Assembly (NCBI RefSeq): GCF_000264905.1
Contig: NW_006763134.1
Span: 2,631,013-2,695,012 of the forward strand
Direction: 5' to 3'
DNA length: 64,000 bases
From: Stereum hirsutum FP-91666 SS1
Lineage: Eukaryota > Basidiomycota > Agaricomycetes > Russulales > Stereaceae
Shown piece after piece: positions 1-11,629 of this stretch. A program made the position numbers and the translations under genes. The first letter of the stretch is position 1; the number at the start of each line of letters is the position of its first letter. Under the pieces are notes generated by a model. It was not told where the DNA came from and did no database searches. It was given only the letters and a program-made list of their open reading frames with translations.

Positions 1-19
1 ATCGTCGAGCTTTCATAAA

Positions 20-555
20 GGGCCCCTTCGGCAAGTCGAGTCGAGTTGGGTTGAGTTGGGCTTCCCCGCCAAATCTCGTGGGAGCTCGAGTTGCTCTTGC
101 CGTCGGATCACAGGCCCGTTGTCACTCTTGGACGGAGGAAGCCGAGGTGACTTCAGGCAGAGTCGTCCGTGCTTTGCGTGGTTTCCCGACCATGTCCGCG
201 CATTGTCCGTGATAGCCCAGACGCACCGGCACCATCTCCGGCTGGGACTAAGGTGCACTTACTGTAGATCTGAATAATACATCAAAATGTGTGGAATAAT
301 CGAAGCTTCTCCATGATACTTGCCTCGTTCAGTTTCATTCGGTGGACGGAATTCTACAAGTAAAGCACCGTCCCCATCGTTGAGCTCATCGAGGGCGGCG
401 ATGAGGGAAGAAAGGCACGGTGTAGACCGGCCCCTGTTTTACCGGGTGACCATGGACCCATCACACACTGTCACTAGGTGACTCCGCGTGGTCACTAGGC
501 ACAACTCGATCCAACTCAACTCAACCCAACTCGACTCGACTTGCCGAAGGGGCCC
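20..555. mobile_element. Non-autonomous TIR element (MITE-like), 536 bp
   Basis: The first and last 41 bp are inverted repeats differing at one position (20-60 against 515-555). Both begin GGGCCCCTTCGGCAAG read inward and continue into GAGTY-type repeats. The interior has no credible coding sequence and carries a short direct repeat (GTCACTAGG) near the right end. TAA lies immediately right of the element and one base away from its left end, which would suit a TWA target site of the PIF/Harbinger type, but the duplication is not exact. Family assignment is inference; the inverted repeat is seen directly. Confidence 0.8.
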
Positions 556-2351
556 TAACCCTTTTATCGAACGCCTCTTTCCGCAGTCTTTCCTCTGGGT
601 GATGCTCTGATTTACTAAGCGTTGAACGTCCTTCCGTGGATCTCACTGGCTCTGGGAGTCGCTAGTGAACGTTTGGCCAATGCAACGCTTGCTTGGACGC
701 GAGAGGCCGACCACTCTCAGGATCACAAGGAGTCTGCGTCTATCTGAGTGTACTCATTTTTGACGTGAGTGTCTTCCATCATGGTATCTGTGTTCAAGAA
801 GGTTTTAAATAAAAGCCGCAGATGTGAGTGTTTCACTTGTGAACCGGCATGCGTGCCATATCTTGTTTCCCAACGTTTCCGTGACCCTTCTCCGAGTCTG
901 GCACCCGTCCGAAACTTTTGCGAGGTATGTCCCATTCTCCGTACTAGGCCTCACATGTCTGTACCTCTCTGGTGGCGGGGAAATGATGAATTGTCGTCTT
1001 TTCCAGCGTTTGCAGTTTGAAATCTGCGTATTCGCCCGACACACTCGCATCTCATAGCCCGTCATCTGCCCCCCTCAAGTCAGGGAAACATGCTTCGAAC
1101 CGCTCCATCACACGTAGTTTATCGTCATCAAGACCGGCTTTGAGGTGAGCTCTCCTTCGACTTGGTATCTTGTGGGCACCCCGGTCACTCTCCGCCTGTG
1201 CATTCTACTCCCAATACTTACGTGTTCACAACTGAAGGAGAAATAGTGTTCCTCGTTGTTAGTGCCCGGTGGGTAATCATGGACAGTACTCCAGGTCTCA
1301 TCCCGAAATCCTTGACGCAGCTAAGTGGAAACGATCTCTCCTGAGTTTGCCTGTGTCTACTGTACTTGTATACTTTCAGTGGCGATGCCACATCTCACCT
1401 CTGAGTACCTTGCCCGTTTGCCACTTTCAACTGCAAGGTCCAGATCCCGGTACATATATATATGTCGCGTTGGTCTGTTTCTGATCCGCTTTCTGCAAAA
1501 TAGCCTCTTCGGAGCCTGCGAGAGCCTGCGGTCGCCAAGGGAAATACTCGCGGATGTATTAGTCGCTGTTGTTCCTGGTTCTCGACCGTGCCACGCGTTC
1601 GAGACACATTTCATTATGCGACGTCGTACCTTTGCTGAGTGCACTGTCTTCATTCACAGTGAATAATTGGTATATAATAATAAGTACATGCGCTGTCTGG
1701 AATAAGAGCTAATACTTGGTATTCTCATTTTATACCGATGCTACAGCTTCGCTTATAATTGGACACTGGCCATGGGGACGACCATGTTCCACGAAAATGT
1801 CTTTGGAAAACAAAAACACACGATGAGTCTGGTTCGGGTCTGCGGCCACCGCAGTCATTCCTTCCCTTCAGCTTCACTACGATCATTCAGTACTTGTCCA
1901 AAGCATATGTTTGGCCTCACAACGACGTCAATCGATCCACTACTGGCGGATACAATTCGCACAGCGGTTGCCCAGAGTTACGAAGATCCGATGGATATGT
2001 TTTCGCTTGTCGGGAACATGAAACATGCTGGATTTGACTAATGTTTTCCTCGGACCATGTGCACTGTCCAGGGTACCCCTCCCAAGTGTACTCTGGTATA
2101 AAAGGCTTGCAGCTGCGCAGCGATGTGGGCCCAAAAGTTTCACTTCGTTTCGCACGACTGCTTGTCAAGCTCTCTCTTTCGTTCTCTGCTCCCTCTTCGA
2201 TTCGACGCGCTCGCCGCACTTCCCTTCTTTCGTTCACCACTCTTTATTCACAATAACCGACTAGTTTCGGTTCACCTGCTTAAAGCTTAGACTTTAGCAT
2301 TTATTGCATCGCAGCTAGCCTTCGCCCACTTTCTTCTCACAGACGAGTACA
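556..2351. other. Intergenic region, no gene recognised
   Basis: Only short overlapping open frames occur on both strands, without recognisable domains or intron-linked continuity. The right-hand part is the promoter and 5' leader of the LPMO-like gene, including a TATA box near 2097. Confidence 0.5.
2097..2102 (+). promoter_or_regulatory. TATA box upstream of the LPMO-like gene
   Basis: TATAAA followed by a pyrimidine-rich leader, about 250 bp before the ATG at 2352. The spacing is longer than for the other secreted-protein genes in this window (about 90-110 bp), so it may not be the main start. Confidence 0.4.
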
Positions 2352-4003
2352 ATGTTCGCCAAACTCACCACTATCATCGTCGCTGCCTCTGTCGTGCGCA
2401 CCACCCTTGCGCATGGCCTCGTTTCGTCTCCTCCGATCCGTAGCGTGAGTTCTCGTTTGTTACCCATTCTCTTCGTCCATAAAAATTTCCCTTTTTTCCC
2501 TGGTGCTATTCACCCAGTTCGGCTAACAAATGACGTTCTGTTGACCAGGCTGGTACTGCGTTCGCCGCAACATGCGGTCAGCAGATGTACAGCATTGTCA
2601 CCTCCGATCCGTATGTTGTTTCGTCCCCACTTATGGTGGAATGCAAACTGACGTCCTCATCAGCTATGGTAACATTCAGAGCGAGGAACAGAACATCGGC
2701 TCGGATACCACGGTAAGATTCCGCATGAATGTTCAGAGCGATCACATAAAATTGACCGTCCCCACAGGACTCCTGTGAACTTTACCTTTGTAAAGGATAC
2801 GTTTACGATGATAACACGGCCAATGTCCAGTCGTGAGTTCACATTCCTTGCATCCTATGCAATCTTGCTGACAATAATGCGTGCCATACGCCCGCAGGTA
2901 CACCGCTGGTCAGACTGTAGACTTCACTATTGACATCCGCGCTCCTCATACGGGCGTCGCCGTACGTCTACACATACTTAACGGTCCTGTTTTACTGCAT
3001 AACTGAATATCTCTTGTCCTTGCTCCTATAACAGAACGTCTCGGTCGTGAACACCCAAACCAACGAGTGCGCCTTTCTTTCTCCATCCATTGTACCCTTT
3101 CACATACAAGGTGTGAATCGGACCTAAGCCTCCTACTTTATACAACAGAATCATCGGCGATGTGCTCTGGACCGATACCGATGCTTACTCCACGTCTCAC
3201 ACCATCGGTGCCAACGAGACATCCTTCTCAGTCACTCTTCCCGACGTCGGAAGTAGCTGTACAGAGGCCGGTACCTGCGTGTTGCAGTGGTGGTGGGATG
3301 CCAGATCTATTGACCAGACGTGCGTGATCTGCCTCTTGCTGACCGTCATGCTATTGTGCGACTGACTCCTTTCTGAATACTGGTGTATAGATACATGAGC
3401 TGCGTTGACTTCACAGTCGATGGATCTGGTTCGTCTTCCGGCTCATCTTCTGCTGCTTCATCGTCCGTTGCTGCCTCGACCTCCGCTGTCGCCTCTTCTG
3501 TCGCCGCCTCATCGTCTGTTGCTGCTTCAGCATCAAGCTCGGCCGCCACCTCCACGTCGACCACTGCCGTCGCTTCATCTTCCGTCGCTGCCGCCGCCTC
3601 TTCTTCCACTGCTATTGCGACATCTTCAGCCGTCGCCTCAGCTTCTTCCTCATCCGCAGAGGCTGCCACCACTTCTGCTGCCGCCGATCCTTGCGGTGGT
3701 GGTGCCACCGACGCTACCTCCACAGACGCCAGCGCCACCTCATCCGCTTCCGTTAACGTTGCCGTCTCTTCATCTGCTTCTGCCACTGCAACATCTGTCG
3801 CCGCTACTGCCACTGCAACATCTGTCGCCGCTACTGCCACCTCGGACCCGTGCGCTGAGGCTGCTGAGGCTCAGAAGAGACAGGAAGCTGCGAAGAGGGA
3901 AGATGAGATGGAGTTTAAGCGAGATGAACAATGGAGGGAGGAGAGGGTCAAGAGGAGTGCGAGGTTGGGTGCTTTAAATAGGAGGTGGGCCGTTACCAAC
4001 TAG
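2352..4003 (+). CDS. Secreted LPMO-like protein (chitin-binding type-4 class) with Ser/Ala linker
   Basis: Eight exons give a 382-aa protein: 2352-2444, 2549-2610, 2664-2712, 2768-2832, 2898-2961, 3035-3066, 3149-3319, 3391-4003. Residues 1-20 are a signal peptide ending ALA, so the mature protein starts with His21 (HGLVSSPPIR), as in copper oxidases that cleave polysaccharides. A second His (H107, APHTG) and a WWWDARSIDQTYMSC segment (residues 169-183, Y180 at the axial position) resemble the copper site of LPMO families AA10/AA11/AA16. Cysteines are spaced for disulfides. Residues about 190-340 are a Ser/Ala-rich low-complexity linker with two CAxx-type cysteines (DPCGGG, DPCAEA); the last 45 residues are strongly charged. 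The likely role is oxidative attack on chitin or glucan outside the cell, which is inference from family. It could instead be a non-catalytic LPMO-like copper protein. Confidence 0.75.
3781..3834 (+). repeat. 27-bp perfect tandem duplication in the Ser/Ala linker
   Basis: Two identical 27-bp units (3781-3807 and 3808-3834) keep frame and encode a nine-residue Ala/Thr/Ser/Val repeat. This is typical slippage in a low-complexity linker. Confidence 0.85.
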
Positions 4004-4578
4004 AGATCTCCTCTCACCCGAGTTATCTAGCCGAGGTCTTTTGAATTGTCTTCGTTTCGTTTCACCTTTCTCTTGTTCGTGTCTGTGGCCGAGCCGTTGC
4101 TTGTCGCCTTCTTTGTCGCAGTTGAAGTTTAGGGTTTACAGCGGAGTTGAATAAATCATGGCAGTCCCCTTTTCAAGTCGTGCAATGCTCAACGCCATAA
4201 CCTTGTGTGATCACTGTTAGAGAACGAAGATGGTATTGCCCCACGCTCGAGTGACTAGTTAACCCATTGGCATGCTGTAAGGCATGGTTCGGGCTGAACA
4301 CACCCCGCCGTACACATTGTGAGGCGCTATAATCTTCCGAACATCAGATTATGTATACATCCCAAGATACTACCTGAACGGTCCATAGGTAGAGAAAAAG
4401 TGGTCGAAGGAAGGCAAGAGCTATACAGCAGATATTATAGTCCCGGGGCTCAACCAGGCTATACCTGGCGACTTAAAGTGCGTGGAGATGGTTTCGTTAC
4501 GGGACGAAGTGGAGAATCGAGAGAAGTGTCGTTGAGACGGGAAGAAAGCGCCTTAAATACAGTGCGGATACGAAATGA
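4004..4578. other. 3' flank, no gene recognised
   Basis: Lies between the ends of two convergent genes; presumably 3' UTRs and terminators. No distinct signal seen. Confidence 0.4.
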
Positions 4579-6704
4579 TCACTGAGTGCTCGGATCGTAC
4601 TGGCGAAATCGAGTAGGCATCCTGAGAGAGTATGCCACTTCGGAGGCGGACGTCGGGTGTAAGAGGAATCCGCATACAAGTTTATGTTCCTTCCAATCCC
4701 TTTGAAAAATAGACAGGACAGAATGATGAGTGAACACATATGACGACCCACAACGATATGAATTAGACCAAGGAGAAAAACGCACCGAATTTGGCATTCC
4801 GTCCCGCAGTACAACATAGTAAAGCACCCTTTACAGCGATACAACTTCCCGCTCTTCATACACCCGCGGGCCTGGCACTCCCCACGGACGGTACACATCT
4901 GCTGAAGTCTTGCAAGTGAATACCAAGCCAAGGCCCTCAAATCCAACTTAGTCACATCAGTTATTTCGGTCGGAGGCGGGTGCGCATTGTGGGCATAGAC
5001 GGCGTCAAGGGAGGTACGAAGAAGACGAGGCAGTGGAAGATAAGGACGTAGGGTGGATATCGCGTCGGGGTATGTTTCGCAGACGGTAAGGATATCATTG
5101 AGAAATACGCCGACAAAGAAGAAATGAGATCCTTCCCCTGTTGCAGTTCTATTATCAGCGAAAAGCCCTATGCAGAAGATCACACGAGGGTGAAGTTTGA
5201 AGAGGTACATACCGTGACCAGCTTCGAAAGATAAACAAGAGACGACGCTATCCAAGAAGCTGAAGACACCAGCCTGAATGAATGCGACGACAAGGACGGA
5301 GGCGTCGCGGTCTCTCCCTTTCTGAAGGGTTGTTGTAAGCGGCTTGTGACAGCGACGAATCATGTTGTAGATGCCAACGTCGTTGGATGCCCTCGAAAAA
5401 GAGTCTTCAGAACTGATATCCTGGTACTGATGGGCCAACGTGGAGAGTAGAGTGTAAAGATTCTTCCAGAATGGCTGAGCGAGGGAGAGAATAACGGGCA
5501 ACTGGGCAACAAGTGAAGGGCAGAGATTCCATGCTCTGTCGTCGACGGTGATAAAGTTCCATAGTCCTCCTATCACCTCAAACAGCTTCAGAGAAAACCT
5601 CGGATCCGACTGAATAGAGGGAAGGCCTGCTCCTAGTTTCTTGAAGAAGCTGACGAGGCAGTCGTTGCTGCCTTTTCGCACGTTGCCAAAGATGCGCAAA
5701 GTGGCGGTGAGATCGGACACGCTCGGCGTCATCACGTCCTCAGTGTGGGGAAGGACAGCGGAAAGAAACTCGACGAAGGCTCCATACTCGGTGGCAGAGG
5801 TGGCTTTCATGAGGTAGTGAACAAAGAGAGTTACGGTTCGATCCCTTTTACCGCGCACCATCCTCTGAATACCGGGGCGGAATGAGAACAATGTTAAGGA
5901 CACCATGATGGACGTATCAAACCTTAAAGAAGTGACCGTCGACCAGGAGAAGCTTCATGGTAATTTGATGGATGTGGGCTCTCTCTTGCAAGAAATGTGA
6001 ATCTGTCGCCTGTGTATCTTGGTCGAATAACTGCCAGGTCACCGATATGCAAACTTTGAGCAAGAAACCAAATCACCGAAACGTTCGGTCGATGTACGGC
6101 ACGAACCTTGGCGATAATGTCGGGCCAATGCTTCCTCAAAGCCGAGAGGACCGCGCGTTCTGGCGTTCGTGATGGGGGTTAACCCCCCAATGCTTCACGA
6201 CAGAACAAATCATGGAGAGCGCCATCACGTGGCTCGCGAGAGGAACCTAGCACATTTGAGCATCATAGAATCCAGGTATGTACGCGATAAACTCACTCTT
6301 TTTCCGCATTCTATATCATTGAACTGCACAATGGCCATCGCTCCTCTTGCATCGACCAGACCGTCAATAAATTTCTTCACGAGTCCAGCCTCGACGAGGG
6401 CCTGGAGGTTGGAACCTCCGACATTTATTGCGTCGATAATGACGTTTAAAGCCGGATTGAAGTCCTACATAGAAGCACGATTCCAAGTCACCCAGCCGTG
6501 TAGCTTACTGGAACGTAGAGGGAGACGTACTTTGAGCGAATCTCCCCATCAATTGGAAGCGGAACGCTCAAGGTCGAGGATCCCCACAGCACGTTTCGCG
6601 TCGCTAGCAACGATTTTCTGCCACTTTTTGCGCGCTTCTACGTCTCTTTCTACGGTGTTCTGCGGGGACACACCTGTCGGTGTTGGTTCAATCTGAGTGT
6701 CCAT
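4579..6704 (-). pseudogene. MYND zinc-finger protein, Agaricomycete helical family, with stop and frameshift
   Basis: Exons read on the minus strand: 6704-6531, 6464-6297, 6246-6107, 5952-5213, 5137-4786, 4699-4579. The C-terminal exons give an intact MYND finger, with Cys pairs around YRCKGC, YCGTEC and then DWKEHKLVC, a Zn-binding protein-interaction module. The helical N-terminal half aligns exon by exon with the paralogue at 25768-27709 (for example ALRKHWPDIIAK against SLRRHWPDMMQR). Two lesions lie in the 5' half. TGA at 6549-6551 stands where the paralogue has the second Trp of NWWGD. The exon around 6172-6190 needs one extra base in a G/C run to join its two conserved halves. From about 5952 downward the frame is clean, so a shorter protein starting internally is possible. 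The start at 6704 is the first ATG of the first recognisable exon; upstream exons may be missing. Confidence 0.65.
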
Positions 6705-9523
6705 GAGTGAGGAGGGTAAGTGGGAACTTGTGAGAGACGGTGTAAAGAGCAAGGGTGCATGAGCGCATGAAGCTCACCAAAGGGGCGTGCATTCAACGAG
6801 GCCGTGGAAAACGCCCAAGGCTCGCGAGGATCTGCGCCCATGTTTCGTATTACGAGACTTCATGTGGTGACTGGTACATAAAGGGGATTAGATGGGAGGT
6901 AGAATGGCTAGGCGTTAAACGCTATTGTTACCACCACGATGGACCGCCAAGGGAAGGAGATAGGAAGGCATGTACAGTGAGAGACACCTGTAGTGGACAC
7001 GCTTTGCTTCAGCTTCAGCACAGCCTATAGTCAGCAAGGGAAGATCCATACTAGGCCAATGGAGAACAATACTCACGTCACATACGCGCTCGTCAATGGA
7101 CACCGAGAGAACACGTTCTGTACAATAACAGAGTGCCATGGACACCACTGCGACCAGCTATAAAACACCTCGCATAGTCAGAATTGGTGTCAAGTCCAAC
7201 TCAATTAGCCACCTCGTTCATTAAAACCATGTCTGAATCGAGTTCGTCGAGAGGATAGGAGAACGATACGGGCAAATGTTGGCGGACTCGAAGGAGAAAA
7301 CAATCGGTGCAATGGACGTGGCGAATAAGATATATAAGGTATTGGATTGGAAGTGGGGATCATGGGTTTGTCAAGGCGAGCTTTGAGTCGAAGAGCGATG
7401 AAGTGGACATGGCGTTCATGAGGTCGTTCTTCGGCTAGATTAAGAAGAGGGTGAATCAAGAGTTGAACCAATAGTTGTGGGGGGGGTGAACGTAATTCGA
7501 CCAGTAGGGTGTATAGATGGACACTTTGTCGTCAGTCCAGTAAACACTTTTATCGGAATGAAGGGTATGTCCACCTTCGTGTACACAATCTGGAAAGAAC
7601 GAGCAGTAAGTATAGAGGGAATCACTAAACGCACCCAATCGTGACTTAAGGTGATTGGGTTCATCGATCTCAAACGCGCTCAGGCGAAGAAAATGGCCAG
7701 GTTCACCGTTTCAGTTTCTGGGTACAAGGCCGCAAAGCACATATAGTCTTAGATATGTACTGCGAAGATGTAAGACGATTAGTATCAGTTCTCGAACTAG
7801 TATGGTTTGAAACAGTCTAGTACTCACCTGAACGAAGTATAGCCACGAACGAAGTATATTCGTCCGCGAGTGGAGCGCGGTCTACTATTAGCACCAGTAC
7901 GCATTTCATCGAAGTCCAAGAGTACCAGACACCTCTTCTCTCCACTCACGTAGAAAAAAAGCATTGCATTGCGTCAAAGTCATACGTACAAAGTGTAGAG
8001 TACATCCATATGTCTATAGCGCCACAGATATCCGTACCTGGTGGTGGTGGTGGTGGTGGTGGTATAACTTGCCTACCAGGTCTAAGCATCTTTCTCTTCC
8101 CAGGATTCGCATCCAGATATAGATCTAGGTAAACAGTCGCCTATATCATTAGCCGTAGATAGGACCAGAATCAGCCATGAGTTGTCCAAATCTCGTTCCT
8201 GGCGTAAAGATATGTTCGAGAACACTCACCACATCCCAGATCCCAAAGAGCGAAACCGAAAGTGCCTCCATTCCTCCTCAAGACTATATATAAATGACCT
8301 AAACGAAGTAAGTCGTCTAAAGTATCATCCTCACCCGGCGACAGCACAAGAGTCCAGTTGGTGGAACTTATCACGCCAACGCCATCTGCACATTCCGAAT
8401 ACAAGCCGTCAGTTGAGCGCCTTCAAAAGAAGAAGCTGACACGAACATGTCGACGGCTGGGCTCTGGTGGGCCCTATGACGAACTGGTAAGATCGAAAGA
8501 AGAAGGCAAACTGCTTACAGCTCGACACCTGCAGGTTGTCACCCATACCGTACAAGAATAGACGAACTTTGAAGGATAATCACACCAACTGTTTCTTTTC
8601 TCTATTTCTGGACCTCGACCTTCACACGTTCTCTGCCTCGCGCAGTGGGTAGGTACGCGTGGGCCGACGAAAGAACGGCGCATGGCGGAACATTATCGAC
8701 TGGACGGTCCAATCAGGCGACACACGGAGGAGTAGAGCAGGGATCAAAGACCAAAATTCTGATAATATCATTTTCACGAACCTTGGCGTCGTTGGTTATT
8801 TTTTGTGGGTTTGTGAGATAATAAGAAGAGAGAGAGTATGGAACAAGATGGAAAGGAAGAGAAGAGGCACCGACCGTACAGCAGCATTCGTCAACGTCAT
8901 TCATTATATTACGGAAGCCAAAGGAGAAGCAGCGACACAGGAGACAGAACGAAAATTCAAGAGAAGATGACAAGAATGGGAGAGAGCAAGAAAAAAGAGG
9001 AGAAAGGGCTCGCACCGCTCGGGGTACTTACCGCGAACCATACGGGATTGGGATTGGGACAAAGCAGTGATAGGGGCAACGAGCCGTCGGAAGAACTTGT
9101 GCGCAAGAAAACGATGAGCGATGAGTGGGTAGCATAGGAAGACGACGAGATGGTGGTGGGGGAATTAGATGGAATGTGATGGACGGACTGATGAGCCTCC
9201 AAGTCGCTTCTTTCGCCCCGCAACGTCTCTGGCCGACGACAGATCATGGCCGCGAGCACCAGATTCCGACGAAACATCCCCTTCGTGCCGCAACGTTATT
9301 CCCTTCGACCTTCCTTTCAGCTTCACGATGCACCCAAATAGTCCTACGTCGCCACGCACCCATCTTCGCCACTCCAAACCCCTTCCCAGTCTCCACAACC
9401 ATAAAGGTTGACATCTGCGCCACACAGACACGCGTCCCTCGCAACACGGATTCCCCCCATCACCTCCCCCACTAATTTTGACGACACCAATCCCTTCTCC
9501 TCAATTTCCCCACCTCCATCCCT
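6705..9523. other. Intergenic region, no gene recognised
   Basis: Scattered short open frames on both strands, none with a recognisable domain. It contains a GGT microsatellite near 8040 and a purine-rich stretch about 8820-9010. Part of 6705-7680 could hold unrecognised 5' exons of the MYND gene. Confidence 0.4.
8040..8063 (+). repeat. (GGT)8 microsatellite
   Basis: Eight uninterrupted GGT units followed by ATAACTT; non-coding context. Confidence 0.9.
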
Positions 9524-11629
9524 CTACAAGAAATCCTCCGCCCGCGCCCTCTTCTTCCCCCTCGGCTCGTCGCCCGTCCCAGCCGCCGCATACCCTCCAC
9601 CGACGCCAGTCCCAGTCGGAGTGTAAGGCTGTCCTTTGGGGAAATAATATTTGGGATGGATCGCGCGGACTTCGTCCTACAGGAAACATGAGATGCAAAG
9701 ATGGAATGCGTCAGTCAGGCCCGTCGATGAGGATAATATAACGGACAAGAAGCGAAGCGAAATAAAAAGAGAGAAACGGGAAGGGAAGGAAAAGGAACTC
9801 ACCGGCGAAAAATTCGCATCCACATACTTCAACTCCGTCTTCTTCTTCATCTCCGGGTTCGTCTGCGCCAGCGCCGGGTTCGGCAGCACGAGCTGTGGCA
9901 CCTGTCCTCCACCTCCCTGTTGCGCTCCACTTCCCTGTTGCCCTCCTCCTCCTGGTCCTCCTCCGCCAACGCTTCCTGGTCCTCCATTTGCGGTCGCGCC
10001 GTTGGCAGCAGCAGGCGGGAACCCGCCAAACGTCCCACTCTGCGGCGTAGGCGGCATCGGCGTTCCCGGCGGCGGCGTGAATTGCATCCCACCTCCTCCC
10101 TGTCCCGCACCACCAGGCGTCCCACCCGAAATAGGCGGCGGCATGGGCGTCGAACCGGGCATGCTTGGAGGCGTGTTCATTAAAGGCGGCATGCCCTGCT
10201 GATGTTGCTGGTGTTGTTGTTGCATATTCGGATGAGGAGGCATATTAGGATTAGGCGGCATGAAATTAGGAGGCGGATATCCGAATGGAGGCGGACCACC
10301 ACCGGGAGGAAAAGGCGGAAACCCAGGTGGGAATTGACCGTTCTGAGGAGGGAACGGGGGTGCGCCTTGACCATTCGGCAGGAACGGAGGAGCACCTTGG
10401 CCGTTTGGTGGAAAGGGCGGTGCGCCAGGCTGTCCGTTCTGAGGAGGGAATGGTGGGGCTGCTTGGCCGATTGGAGGGAAGGGAGGAGCGCCGGGGAAGG
10501 GGGGTTGTTGTTGTTGCTGTTGTTGCGATTGTTGGCCGGGTTGTTGTTGGCCGGGAGCGGGAGCGGGCATGGAGGGGCCGACGCGGACGCCGGGTGGAGG
10601 TGGAGGGAGGGGAAAGGCATTGGGAGATGAGCCTGGTGGGGGGAGTTGCATGCCTGGGGGTGGGATAGGATAGCCTGGGGGAGGGGAGAAACCGAAGTTG
10701 CCGGGCGGAGGGCTATCGTTCATTCGTTCCAGATTAGAGTCGAACGAGGGGAAAGAAAGAGAAGTAGAGAGAGCTCACCCAGGAGGCATCATACCAGGCG
10801 GAAAGGGCGAGAATGGCATCTGCCCTGGTGCGCCTGGCGGGGACGAACCGGGCGGAAAGCCCGGAGGAGGCATACCAGGGAAAAAAGGAGGCGCACCTGG
10901 CATCATCCCCGGCGGCGTCGGACCCATAGGCGACCCCTGATACGCCTGCGGCGGCGCACCATACATCACCGCCGCCCCGCTCGACTCTGCGCCACTCGCG
11001 CCATGACCAGAAGAGGAGGGGTTGGGCGCGTCGGCGGCGCCCATGAGGGCCTTGTGTGCCTCGAGTTGCGCGCGCAGCTCGTCTTCGGACATGGGTCGAT
11101 TTTCGGTCTTAGGGCGTTTGGCTTGCGGTTGGGATATGGAGCCTGCGCTGAGGCCGAGTTCGATCTCTTTGCGGCGTTTGTAGTCTGCGACGTCGGGCGC
11201 GGGGATGCCTTCCATCCCGAAGATCTCGACTTCGTACCCATCGCGCCCGGGCAGCGCGTTCTCTATTCGGGGGAGGCTGCGTACATGTGTAAGTATGAGA
11301 TGAACGAAGAGGAGTGGATAGAACGCACTTTTCTGGTTCGAGTTTGTGGACTTGTTGGATGTGGACGGCGAGACCGCCGGCGGTGTTGAGGCGGCGGGGA
11401 CACATGTTGCACTTGAAGTGCTTCGCCTTTTGGTGCTGCATTAGAACTGACCACATAGTACTGTCAGCATAGCCGATTGGGGCAGAGGCGGCTCGTACGA
11501 ACCTTTCTCATCTTCAAACTCCCGCTCACAGTACCAGCACCACGGACGCAGGATCTGCAATGCCCTGTTAGCCTCTCCATCACAGGTCTCTCACAAAATG
11601 CTTACCTGCTTGCTCTTCTTCTTCGCCAT
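9524..11629 (-). CDS. ZNF207/BuGZ homologue, two-finger C2H2 protein
   Basis: Six exons on the minus strand give 584 aa: 11629-11606, 11554-11503, 11446-11329, 11276-10779, 10712-9803, 9676-9524. All introns are GT-AG with consistent phase. The N-terminus, MAKKKSKQ then ILRPWCWYCEREFEDEK, continues into QHQKAKHFKCNMC and a second C2H2 finger ending HIQQVHK, then EIFGMEGIP. This is the diagnostic layout of ZNF207/BuGZ. Residues about 165-530 are Pro/Gly/Gln/Met-rich low-complexity sequence. The end has a conserved-looking block YVDANFSPDEVRAIHPKYYF and a basic tail. In animals BuGZ binds the spindle-checkpoint protein BUB3 and microtubules, and the disordered Pro-rich part drives condensation. 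A nuclear/spindle role here is inferred from homology. Long open frames on the opposite strand are compositional shadows. Confidence 0.9.

Noticed and set aside
3346..3977. Minus-strand Ala/Val/Glu-rich frame and a second plus-strand Pro/Leu-rich frame
   Set aside because: Both are alternative readings of the Ser/Ala-coding low-complexity linker of the LPMO-like gene.
9651..11389. Long plus-strand open frames (183 and 247 codons) with Pro/Gly- and Arg-rich translations
   Set aside because: They mirror the Pro/Gly/Gln-rich exons of the BuGZ gene on the minus strand; no start context, domains or splice logic of their own.
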